A stretch of DNA of 9,692 nucleotides from Aquifex aeolicus (GTDB taxonomy: Bacteria > Aquificota > Aquificia > Aquificales > Aquificaceae), in NCBI GenBank assembly GCA_015662815.1, contig DQTK01000056.1, forward strand, positions 1 through 9,692. Direction: 5' to 3'. The translations under genes and the position numbers were made by a program. The notes under the pieces were generated by a model that was not told the DNA's origin, ran no database searches, and worked only from the letters and a program-made list of their open reading frames with translations. Below, piece after piece: positions 1 through 5,352 of the stretch (positions are counted from its first letter, which is position 1; every line of letters begins with the position of its first letter).

Positions 1-623
1 AGTTTGATGTTTCCTATTCTCACTCTTTTTAGGTCTTTTACAGTATAACCTATAGCACTAAAAAGCCTCTTGACTATACGATATCGACCCTCAGTAAGGA
101 TAATATTTACCCTATTATCGGATAATTTCTGTACTTTTACCAACTGAACCGGTTTTTTTTCAAGTTTTATCTCGTACAATTTCTTTATATCTTCATCGCT
201 TATACCCCGGTTTAATTCTACAATGTATTCTTTCTCCACTTTCCACTTCGGGTGTGTAAGCCTGTGGGATAGCTGACCATCGTCGGTTACAATAAGTAAT
301 CCTTCTGTGTCAACATCAAGTCTCCCCACAGAAAAAAGTTTTCTGTGCCCGAAGTGTTCAGCCAAAAATTCTATAAACGAAGGATATTTTGCCTTCCTTT
401 CGGTGGTTGAAAGATAACCCTTTGGTTTATAGAGCATAATATAAATCTTTTTCTTAGGTTTTAGACTTTTACCTTCTACTTCAACTCCCTCTCCTTCCTT
501 TACACGATAATCTGTTTCTCTGACCGTTTTACCGCCGACCTTTACCCTTCCCTCTCTTATTAACTCCCTTGCCTCCTTTCTGGATATATGAAGAGCTTTT
601 GAAAGATATTTATCTAACCTCAC
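1..623 (-). CDS. rsuA: RsuA-type 16S rRNA pseudouridine synthase, 3' end outside window
   Basis: Reading the minus strand from GTG at 621-623 gives 207 residues before the left edge cuts off the C-terminus. Residues 1-48 form an S4 RNA-binding domain (MRLDKYLSKA start, then SRKEAREL). The RsuA/RluB catalytic core follows. The signature GRLDVDTEGLL is at 100-110, and D103 is the expected catalytic Asp. The late motif EGRYRIVKRLF (178-188) precedes a KRVRIG segment. The DDGQLSHRLTHP stretch and the EGRY/VKR form resemble E. coli RsuA (pseudouridine 516 of 16S rRNA) more than RluB, which has EGRNREVRR, so rsuA is preferred with moderate certainty. About 20-30 residues are probably missing. The start is chosen because MRLDKYL is the usual family N-terminus. 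No Shine-Dalgarno precedes it, and a TAATAT box lies 8 bases upstream. The gene is divergent from the exported-protein gene at 671. Confidence 0.88.
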   Translation of the reverse strand, partial: MRLDKYLSKALHISRKEARELIREGRVKVGGKTVRETDYRVKEGEGVEVEGKSLKPKKKIYIMLYKPKGYLSTTERKAKYPSFIEFLAEHFGHRKLFSVGRLDVDTEGLLIVTDDGQLSHRLTHPKWKVEKEYIVELNRGISDEDIKKLYEIKLEKKPVQLVKVQKLSDNRVNIILTEGRYRIVKRLFSAIGYTVKDLKRVRIGNIK

Positions 624-631
624 AAGGTTAA

Positions 632-637
632 ATATTA
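632..637 (-). promoter_or_regulatory. possible -10 box for the rsuA-type gene
   Basis: On the minus strand TAATAT ends 8 bases before the GTG start. There is no good -35 hexamer at 16-18 bases; the nearest TTGACA-like string, TTAACA, would need a 14-base spacer. If the box is real, transcription would start at or very near the start codon. The region is AT-rich, so chance matches are likely. Confidence 0.22.
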
Positions 638-649
638 ATACATTAATAC
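634..649 (+). repeat. tandem 8-bp direct repeat in divergent intergenic region
   Basis: ATTAATAC occurs twice in perfect tandem (634-641 and 642-649) within the 47-base gap between the divergent rsuA-type gene and the exported-protein gene. It overlaps the candidate minus-strand -10 box. It could be an operator or simply low-complexity AT sequence. Confidence 0.4.
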
Positions 650-654
650 CGTGT

Positions 655-660
655 TAAAAT
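655..660 (+). promoter_or_regulatory. possible -10 box for the exported-protein/ftsI operon
   Basis: TAAAAT (within GTTAAAATTG) ends 10 bases before the ATG at 671. No convincing -35 hexamer sits at normal spacing, and no Shine-Dalgarno precedes the ATG. A promoter is expected here because the upstream gene is divergent, but the exact box is uncertain. Confidence 0.25.
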
Positions 661-670
661 TGAAAGTACT

Positions 671-1384
671 ATGTTAAAACTCTTTATTCTTTTATTTACC
701 TTCGTCTTTAGTTTTGCAGTAGAGGGATTTATTCTGGAAGAAATAAACGGAAGTGAAGGTTTTCACATAAAGAAAGAACTAAAGAGGAAAATTTATATTA
801 CCGAAGATGCAATTATTACAGAAACTAAGAGAGAGTTTATGGTACAAAAGATTGAAAATGGTCTCCCTAAAATCTATAGGGTGATAAAAAGCACAAAATC
901 CTATATGGATTTTTCAAAAACCGCCCCGCTATTTCTTGTAACTATCCCGTTTATGGATTGTACTAATAAAGTATGTACGATAAAAAAGGATGCATTCAAA
1001 CCTTCTCAAGAAGTTAAACAGATAAGGAATTACAAAGCCCGTAAAGTTATTGTAGATGCTTCTTTTATGGGAAGAAGGAACACTATTGTGCAGTGGTATA
1101 CCAAGGATTGGAAGGAACTTGTCAAAGCAAATGAGCTTGAGAATAGGTTTTACATAAACTTTATAAAGGCTATTATGAAGGAAAGGAATTTAACCGAAAG
1201 AAATATTCCTATTTCGGAGATAGGAAAACTTTTAAATGAAATCCTAAGGAAATTCGGAGGGGTGATAAGAACTGAACAAGATACGGGAATGTTTAGGACC
1301 TATACGGAAGTAATTTCTGTGAAAAAATCAGAAATTCCTGAATATATATACAGATTACCGGAGGGGTATCAAAAGATTAGATAA
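671..1384 (+). CDS. exported protein of unknown function upstream of ftsI
   Basis: A 237-residue protein that I do not recognise with certainty. Residues 1-16 look like a signal peptide: hydrophobic LFILLFTFVFSF, then A16 followed by VEG, a plausible signal peptidase I site. The mature part is basic, with beta-rich segments. The stretch around 120-146 (NYKARKVIVDASF, then IVQWYTKDW) is reminiscent of LolA-like or DUF4412-like periplasmic beta-sheet proteins, but this is a weak impression. Two cysteines, C97 and C102, form a CX4C pair that could make a disulfide outside the cytoplasm. The C-terminal third (150-200) is predicted helical. The ATG at 671 is the only start that keeps the whole signal peptide; no Shine-Dalgarno precedes it. 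The stop is 9 bases before the GTG of the FtsI-type gene, so the two are very likely co-transcribed and it may act in the cell envelope. Confidence 0.75.
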   Translation: MLKLFILLFTFVFSFAVEGFILEEINGSEGFHIKKELKRKIYITEDAIITETKREFMVQKIENGLPKIYRVIKSTKSYMDFSKTAPLFLVTIPFMDCTNKVCTIKKDAFKPSQEVKQIRNYKARKVIVDASFMGRRNTIVQWYTKDWKELVKANELENRFYINFIKAIMKERNLTERNIPISEIGKLLNEILRKFGGVIRTEQDTGMFRTYTEVISVKKSEIPEYIYRLPEGYQKIR

Positions 1385-1393
1385 TAAATAATT

Positions 1394-3127
1394 GTGGAAC
1401 AATTAATCAGATACAGGAAGAGGGAAAAAGAATTTAAAAGAAAAATTAAAATTTTGTTCTTAATTATCTTGGCTTTATATACTGTAGTTTTTCTACGCTT
1501 GTTATACATAAACTTCTTCGAAGAAAAAGTTTTAAAAGGAGCAAAAGATAGTGTAAAAATCATCAGTGTTCAAGATTACAGAGGCTCTATCTTGGATAGG
1601 AACGGTATTCCCTTAGCGATAAGCTATCCCGTGGGATACATTTACATCTATAAATTTTCCCTATTCTCCGATGAAAAGAAGAAGGAAAAGTTTATAAAAG
1701 GACTTTCAAGAATTTTGAAAATCCCTCAGGAGGAAATCAGGAAAGAGCTATCTAAAAATAAAGATGTTTTTGAGTTAATCACTTTTCCATTGGAAAAGAA
1801 AGAAGAAATAAGGAAATTTATAAGGAGAATAGATTACGATGAGGATAAAAAGAGGTACACAAAACCTTTTATTACGGCTCACGTGGGAGTAGGGCAAAAA
1901 TACTTAAGGTTTTATCCTCACAAGCACTTTGCTTCAAATCTAATAGGTTTTGTCAAAAAGGAAGGGGGTGGAGGAGAGGGACTGGAGTATCAATTTGATA
2001 GGTATTTGACGGGGCATGAGGAAAAGGGAAAAAAATTTATTCTTTACAAGGATAAAGGTTTTCTTTTTATAGAACCTAAGGATTACAGTTTCTATGAACC
2101 TAAGGATTTGGTGTTAAGCTTAGATTACCGGGTACAATCTGTTATCGAAGAAATCAAAAAGGAAATAAGGAGAAGGTGGAGACCCCAAAAAATTGTAATA
2201 ATAGTTATGGAATCAGATACTGGAAAAATAAGAGGTTTTACAACATTTCCCGATTACGACCCGAACAGATACGAAAAATTTTTCCCGATTTTTACAAGAA
2301 ATTTTGGAACTTACGACCTATTTGAGATAGGTTCAACCTTTAAACCATTCCTCGTAGCTTATGCCATTGATAAAGGATTTATAAAAAAGAACAGTTTGAT
2401 AGATATTAATTACGGAAAATTAAAGGTGTACAAAAAAATAATAAGAGACCCAATAAACTATTTAAGGAAAAAGAAGTACATTACGCCGGCTGAGGTTTTA
2501 ATTTATTCTTCCAATGTAGGAGCTATAAAAATTGGTATGAGATTAAGTCCAAAAGATTTTGATAAACTTTTTTCAACTTTTAGAATGAAGAAAACTCCAA
2601 AAATTATATTTAGTGAAAATAATCCGCAAATATCCGACTTACACAATGAAGTTAATAAAGCTTATGCGTCTATAGGCCAAGGAATAGCGTATAATGCACT
2701 TCACCTGCTCACGAGTTTCAACGCTCTGATTCAAGGAAAATATGTAAAACCTTCAATTCTGGAGAAAGAAGAAGTTCAAACAGAACCTTTAGATATATCT
2801 CCCGGCACCGTAATATGGTTAAGAAGTGTGCTTATACAAGTTGTGGAGAAAGGTACAGGAATAAAAGCAAAGAGCGATTTATTCTACATAGGAGGAAAGA
2901 CGGGAACAGCACAAAAGTACGATAGGGAAATTAAGGCTTATTCCAAGGAAAAATTAACTACTTTCTTCATAGGTTTCTTCCCGAAAAATCCGAAATTTAC
3001 TGCGATAATCCTTGTAGATGAACCTAGAGGAAAGGAGATATACGGAGGTACGGTTGCAGCACCTTATTTCAATAAACTTGCGGAAAGAATTGCATTAATT
3101 TACGGCCTAAAACCTGATAAAAAGTAA
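1394..3127 (+). CDS. ftsI: FtsI-type class B penicillin-binding protein (peptidoglycan transpeptidase)
   Basis: This 577-residue protein crosslinks peptide stems of peptidoglycan on the outer face of the inner membrane. A short basic cytoplasmic tail (1-18) leads to one transmembrane anchor (about 19-40). The class B N-terminal motif RGSILDRNG (63-71) is followed by IPLAISYPV, which resembles FtsI rather than MrdA. The transpeptidase domain carries all three penicillin-binding motifs: S314-T-F-K317 (nucleophile S314), S372-S-N374 and K502-T-G-T505. GGTVAAP at 551-557 is also typical of FtsI. The length matches the family (about 580). The start is GTG at 1394. The only purine-rich stretch, GGAGGGG at 1360-1366, is 27 bases away, so translation is probably coupled to the preceding gene, whose stop is 9 bases upstream. 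Its last 28 bases overlap the end of convergent bioD. An MrdA-like (elongation) role cannot be excluded. Confidence 0.93.
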   Translation: MEQLIRYRKREKEFKRKIKILFLIILALYTVVFLRLLYINFFEEKVLKGAKDSVKIISVQDYRGSILDRNGIPLAISYPVGYIYIYKFSLFSDEKKKEKFIKGLSRILKIPQEEIRKELSKNKDVFELITFPLEKKEEIRKFIRRIDYDEDKKRYTKPFITAHVGVGQKYLRFYPHKHFASNLIGFVKKEGGGGEGLEYQFDRYLTGHEEKGKKFILYKDKGFLFIEPKDYSFYEPKDLVLSLDYRVQSVIEEIKKEIRRRWRPQKIVIIVMESDTGKIRGFTTFPDYDPNRYEKFFPIFTRNFGTYDLFEIGSTFKPFLVAYAIDKGFIKKNSLIDINYGKLKVYKKIIRDPINYLRKKKYITPAEVLIYSSNVGAIKIGMRLSPKDFDKLFSTFRMKKTPKIIFSENNPQISDLHNEVNKAYASIGQGIAYNALHLLTSFNALIQGKYVKPSILEKEEVQTEPLDISPGTVIWLRSVLIQVVEKGTGIKAKSDLFYIGGKTGTAQKYDREIKAYSKEKLTTFFIGFFPKNPKFTAIILVDEPRGKEIYGGTVAAPYFNKLAERIALIYGLKPDKK

Positions 3128-3762
3128 TCGAGAAGCTTTTCTTTATGTTCTTCCGGTAATTCTAAATCCCCTACTTTCGGAATAACAACAGGTTCTATAC
3201 CTGTCATCTCTTTAATTATCAAAGGATTTGTTTTTTCGGAAATATCCTTACCCGTTAACCCATTTAAAACTATACCTACTACTTCCAGCCCGTTGTTTTT
3301 AGCGTAATACCATGTCAAGTAAGTGTGATTCAATGTACCCAAACCTGCTCTTGCCACTATAAATACCCTTAAATTCCAGTCTTTTGCCAAGTCAGCATAA
3401 GTGTAATTCTTCTTTACGGGAACTGCTATTCCTCCCGCACCTTCCACGAGAAGAATCTCATACTTCTTGGCCAGTCCTTCAAAATGAGTCCTTAACTCAT
3501 TCAAAGAAAAATCCCTTTTTTCCTCAATTGTTGCGGCGTACGGAGCAAGAGGAAGAGAAAAACGGATGGGAACCACTTCATCAACACTTTGTCCTGTAGC
3601 CTTAGCCAGAAGGTTTCCATCTTCCGGTATATCTTTGACGTATGTTTCTACAGGCTTATAACATCCTACCTTGTATCCTCTTCCCTTCAGAGCCTTCGCG
3701 AGATTATAGGTTATGAAAGTCTTACCTATTCCCGTATCCGTACCGGTTATCAGGACTTTCAT
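3100..3762 (-). CDS. bioD: dethiobiotin synthetase
   Basis: BioD closes the ureido ring of dethiobiotin from 7,8-diaminopelargonate, CO2 and ATP, the step before biotin synthase, in the cytoplasm. The 220 residues match the usual length. The N-terminal P-loop is GTDTGIGKT (7-15). K36 in CYKPVET corresponds to the conserved KPV lysine that contacts substrate. VEGAGGIAVPV (106-116) is the second family motif, with E107 as a metal ligand, and the conserved VLNG follows at 165-168. All expected motifs are intact. The ATG at 3760-3762 is 7 bases after the thiE stop with no Shine-Dalgarno, which suggests translational coupling in a tRNA-thiE-bioD unit. The 3' end overlaps the FtsI-type gene by 28 bases on the other strand. 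No other biotin gene is visible nearby. Confidence 0.95.
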   Translation of the reverse strand: MKVLITGTDTGIGKTFITYNLAKALKGRGYKVGCYKPVETYVKDIPEDGNLLAKATGQSVDEVVPIRFSLPLAPYAATIEEKRDFSLNELRTHFEGLAKKYEILLVEGAGGIAVPVKKNYTYADLAKDWNLRVFIVARAGLGTLNHTYLTWYYAKNNGLEVVGIVLNGLTGKDISEKTNPLIIKEMTGIEPVVIPKVGDLELPEEHKEKLLDYFLSGFRP

Positions 3763-3769
3763 AGGATAT

Positions 3770-4417
3770 TCAAATTTTGCCCATAAGCATTAACATTCTG
3801 AGAGTTTCTTGGTAAGCCCTTTTAAAGGATTCCGCAGCTTTCTTTACATCTACAAAACCTAATATGCCGGAAGCGGTTGCTATATTACGACATCCAGCCT
3901 TTACAACTTCGGGGACTCTATAGGACATTATCCCGCCTATACAAACTATCGGTTTCTTTGAAATTTTTACAGCTTCCTGAAGGGCTTCAAGTCCTACGTA
4001 CTTGTAATTATCCTTCGTGGTTGTATGATAAATAGACCCAAAGCCTATGTAATTTACAGGAAGTTCTTGGGCTTTCTTTACCTCTTCAATACTGTTAGCT
4101 GTATAGCCTATGTACATTTTATCTCCGACTATTTCTCTCACAACCTCCGGGGGTAGGTCCTCTTTTCCTATATGTATGCCGTCTGCCTCAACTGCAAGTG
4201 CGAGGTCCAATCTATCATTTACCACAAGGTCAGCGTTGTATTTTCTTGTGAGTTCACGGAGTTTAACAAGCTCTTCGTACATTTCTCTGGTGGTTTTGTT
4301 CTTAAATCTATACTGAACTGCAGTCACTCCACCTAAGAGTGCCTGCTCTATTGTTTGAATTAAATCTCTATCCTTAAAGTATCTATCGTCAGTGATTAGA
4401 TATATAGTTAACTTCAT
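3770..4417 (-). CDS. thiE: thiamine phosphate synthase family protein (ThiE)
   Basis: ThiE joins the HMP-pyrophosphate and thiazole-phosphate halves to make thiamine phosphate, on a TIM-barrel fold. This 215-residue protein has QYRFK (35-39), N67-D68, ADGIHIGKEDLP (78-89, D87 a likely Mg ligand), FGSIYHTTTK (126-135), IGGI (160-163) and S183 near the phosphate-binding end. Some positions are atypical: IGYTAN replaces the common GxSxH, and GKED replaces GQED. A second ThiE paralogue or a TenI-like relative is therefore possible, although the TxTK loop and ND pair favour ThiE. The start is ATG 4415-4417, preceded by a strong GGAGG with 7 bases of spacing. The frame stays open upstream to 4528, but that extension is translated tRNA-Ser and should not be annotated. 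bioD follows after 7 bases. Confidence 0.9.
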   Translation of the reverse strand: MKLTIYLITDDRYFKDRDLIQTIEQALLGGVTAVQYRFKNKTTREMYEELVKLRELTRKYNADLVVNDRLDLALAVEADGIHIGKEDLPPEVVREIVGDKMYIGYTANSIEEVKKAQELPVNYIGFGSIYHTTTKDNYKYVGLEALQEAVKISKKPIVCIGGIMSYRVPEVVKAGCRNIATASGILGFVDVKKAAESFKRAYQETLRMLMLMGKI

Positions 4418-4424
4418 TGATTTT

Positions 4425-4429
4425 CCTCC
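4425..4429 (-). promoter_or_regulatory. Shine-Dalgarno of thiE
   Basis: GGAGG on the minus strand, 7 bases before the ATG at 4417. It decides the thiE start against the longer frame through the tRNA. It is the clearest ribosome binding site I find for any start codon in the window, and it lies in the 3' arm of a possible hairpin with the tRNA acceptor strand. Confidence 0.85.
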
Positions 4430-4450
4430 GCAAAATTTTTTTGGCGGAGG
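4425..4450 (-). promoter_or_regulatory. possible hairpin pairing tRNA-Ser 3' acceptor strand with the thiE ribosome binding site
   Basis: Transcribed from the minus strand, CCTCCGC (4450-4444, the end of the acceptor strand, the discriminator and the first C of CCA) is perfectly complementary to GCGGAGG (4431-4425), which contains the thiE Shine-Dalgarno. Between them the sequence is C, A7, T4, so four A-T pairs can extend the stem past one bulged C, leaving a 3-base loop. No U-run follows, so it is not a terminator. The structure would compete with the tRNA acceptor stem. Confidence 0.4.
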
Positions 4451-4534
4451 GGGTGGGATTCGAACCCACGGGCGGGCAGCGAACCCGCCAAGGGATTTCA
4501 AATCCCCCGCCTTCGTCCGCTCGGCCACCCCTCC
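4442..4534 (-). tRNA. tRNA-Ser (anticodon UGA), CCA encoded
   Basis: The minus strand folds as a class II tRNA. The 7-bp acceptor GGAGGGG (4534-4528) pairs with CCCCTCC (4452-4446); the discriminator is G (4445) and CCA is encoded (4444-4442). The D arm contains GCCGAGCGGACGAAGGC. The anticodon stem is GGGGA/TCCCT around the loop TTTGAAA, so the anticodon is TGA (4500-4498), reading UCA serine codons. A long variable arm has a 6-bp stem GGCGGG/CCCGCC, which is diagnostic for serine here. The T arm is GTGGG-TTCGAAT-CCCAC. By hand count 63 of 90 bases before CCA are G or C, far above the flanks, as expected in a thermophile. It lies 17 bases after the stop of the 101-residue gene and 24 bases before thiE. 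Confidence 0.97.
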
Positions 4535-4545
4535 GGAGGAATATA

Positions 4546-4573
4546 ATTATATTATCCGCCACCGTATTCTGAA
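4546..4573 (-). promoter_or_regulatory. probable promoter of the tRNA-Ser-thiE-bioD unit
   Basis: On the minus strand a consensus TATAAT (4551-4546) directly follows the stop codon of the 101-residue gene. TTCAGA (4573-4568, 4 of 6 to TTGACA) is 16 bases upstream, inside that gene. The -10 ends 11 bases before the tRNA 5' end, predicting a start about 5 bases before the mature tRNA. This would allow tRNA-thiE-bioD transcription independent of the upstream gene. Confidence 0.5.
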
Positions 4574-4857
4574 GACTCTATTTCAGATTCAAATTCCTGT
4601 ATAAAGAACTCAATCAACTTAACTATTTCATCTATATCCTTTTGCATATAGTGTTCAAACAGTTCTATCTTCCTTTCACGTACATGTTTTTCTATGTAGA
4701 AGCGTATCCTAACATAGGGAATCTGCATTTCTGGGTCAAAATCGGGATCCTCCGGAGTAATTACCGCAACTTCAACATCCATTCCCTCGTTTTTATTTTT
4801 GAATATTTCCTTAAGCTTTAAAATTTTGGTTTTGTACTTAGTCCAGTCATACTTCAC
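4552..4857 (-). CDS. 101-residue protein of unknown function
   Basis: I do not recognise this protein. It is soluble and has no signal peptide or membrane segment. The first 25 residues are lysine-rich (KILKLKEIFKNKNEG) and probably helical. A beta segment follows (MDVEVAVITPEDP, 26-38), then an acidic loop (DFDPEMQ, 39-45), another strand (YVRIRFYIE, 48-56), and a long amphipathic helix (about 64-93). It ends in an acidic tail and GGG. This beta-loop-beta-helix order suggests a small alpha/beta fold, but no catalytic motif is visible. The start is GTG at 4855-4857 with no Shine-Dalgarno; a TAAAAT box lies 10 bases upstream. It is divergent from rpiB (33-base gap) and is followed after 17 bases by tRNA-Ser. 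The coherent composition, long frame and genome packing support a real gene. Confidence 0.72.
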   Translation of the reverse strand: MKYDWTKYKTKILKLKEIFKNKNEGMDVEVAVITPEDPDFDPEMQIPYVRIRFYIEKHVRERKIELFEHYMQKDIDEIVKLIEFFIQEFESEIESSEYGGG

Positions 4858-4882
4858 AGTAGTAATAATTTTATCTTACAAT
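4853..4882 (+). promoter_or_regulatory. probable rpiB operon promoter, possibly leaderless
   Basis: TTCACA (4853-4858, 5 of 6 to TTGACA), an 18-base spacer, then TACAAT (4877-4882, 5 of 6 to TATAAT). The -10 ends 8 bases before the rpiB ATG at 4891, so transcription would start on or next to the start codon. No Shine-Dalgarno fits in the gap. The -35 overlaps the GTG of the divergent gene. Confidence 0.5.
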
Positions 4883-4897
4883 CTATCACTATGAAAA
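4868..4897 (-). promoter_or_regulatory. possible promoter of the 101-residue gene
   Basis: On the minus strand TTTTCA (4897-4892, 4 of 6), an 18-base spacer and TAAAAT (4873-4868). The -10 ends 10 bases before the GTG at 4857. The -35 lies over the rpiB start codon, mirroring the plus-strand promoter, so the two promoters would interlock and compete. Confidence 0.35.
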
Positions 4898-5352
4898 TAG
4901 CTATAGGTTCAGACCACGCAGGATATCCTCTAAAGGAAAAAATAAAGGATTTCCTTGAAAAAGAGGGTTATGAAGTTTTGGATATGGGAACTCACTCTCA
5001 GGAGTCAACTCATTATCCACTTTTTGCCCAAGCGGTAGCAAGGGCAGTCGAAGAAAAAAAGGTGGATAAGGGAATTCTCATATGTGGCACGGGAATAGGA
5101 ATGTCCATAACTGCTAATAAATTCAAGGGAGTAAGAGCTGCTCTGTGTACTAACGAATACATGGCGAGGATGAGCAGACTTCATAATGATGCTAACGTCT
5201 TATGTCTGGGAGAAAGGGTCCTCGGAGTAGAGCTTGCACTTTCAATAGTTAAGGTATGGTTAGAAACACCCTTTGAAGGGGGAAGACACCTGAAGAGAGT
5301 AGAGTTAATATCAGAGATAGAGAATGAAATTTATAGAAAAGGTATATCCTGA
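4891..5352 (+). CDS. rpiB: ribose-5-phosphate isomerase B
   Basis: RpiB interconverts ribose 5-phosphate and ribulose 5-phosphate in the cytoplasm, supplying ribose for nucleotides and the pentose phosphate cycle. The 153 residues match RpiB/LacAB-type enzymes. Motifs: GSDHAGY (6-12, with D8 and H9 near the phosphate), ICGTGIGMSITANK (64-77, where C65 is the expected catalytic base) and HNDANVLCLGER (98-109, H98 a likely ring-opening residue); R132 lies in GGRHLKRV near the C-terminus. All expected residues are present. A related sugar isomerase specificity (for example allose 6-phosphate) cannot be excluded from sequence. The start is ATG 4891, which gives the standard MKIAIGSDHAG N-terminus; no Shine-Dalgarno precedes it. 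It heads an apparent operon: the SEDS gene starts inside its last 29 bases. Confidence 0.95.
   Translation: MKIAIGSDHAGYPLKEKIKDFLEKEGYEVLDMGTHSQESTHYPLFAQAVARAVEEKKVDKGILICGTGIGMSITANKFKGVRAALCTNEYMARMSRLHNDANVLCLGERVLGVELALSIVKVWLETPFEGGRHLKRVELISEIENEIYRKGIS

Noticed and set aside
1360..1366. GGAGGGG as the ftsI Shine-Dalgarno
   Set aside because: It is 27 bases from the GTG, beyond any usual spacing, and it is part of the upstream gene's coding sequence.
1369..1563. Minus-strand open frame of 64 codons under the ftsI start
   Set aside because: It lies antisense to the FtsI transmembrane coding region, is low complexity, and has no ribosome binding site or recognisable motif.
3118..3146. 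AAAAG...CTTTT pairing after the ftsI stop as a terminator
   Set aside because: The stem is about 5 AT-rich pairs with a long loop and lies inside bioD; too weak to call.
3384..3786. Two plus-strand open frames inside bioD
   Set aside because: They lie antisense to intact bioD, show no family features and have coding-shadow composition.
4110..4316. Plus-strand open frame inside thiE
   Set aside because: It is a Ser-rich shadow of intact thiE.
4418..4528. N-terminal extension of thiE starting at 4528
   Set aside because: It encodes translated tRNA-Ser; family alignment and the GGAGG at 4425-4429 support ATG 4417.
4392..4604. Open frame on the plus strand across the tRNA gene
   Set aside because: It is the antisense of tRNA-Ser and its flanks; its GGGGGIRTHGRAANPPRDF-like peptide is a familiar translated-tRNA artefact.
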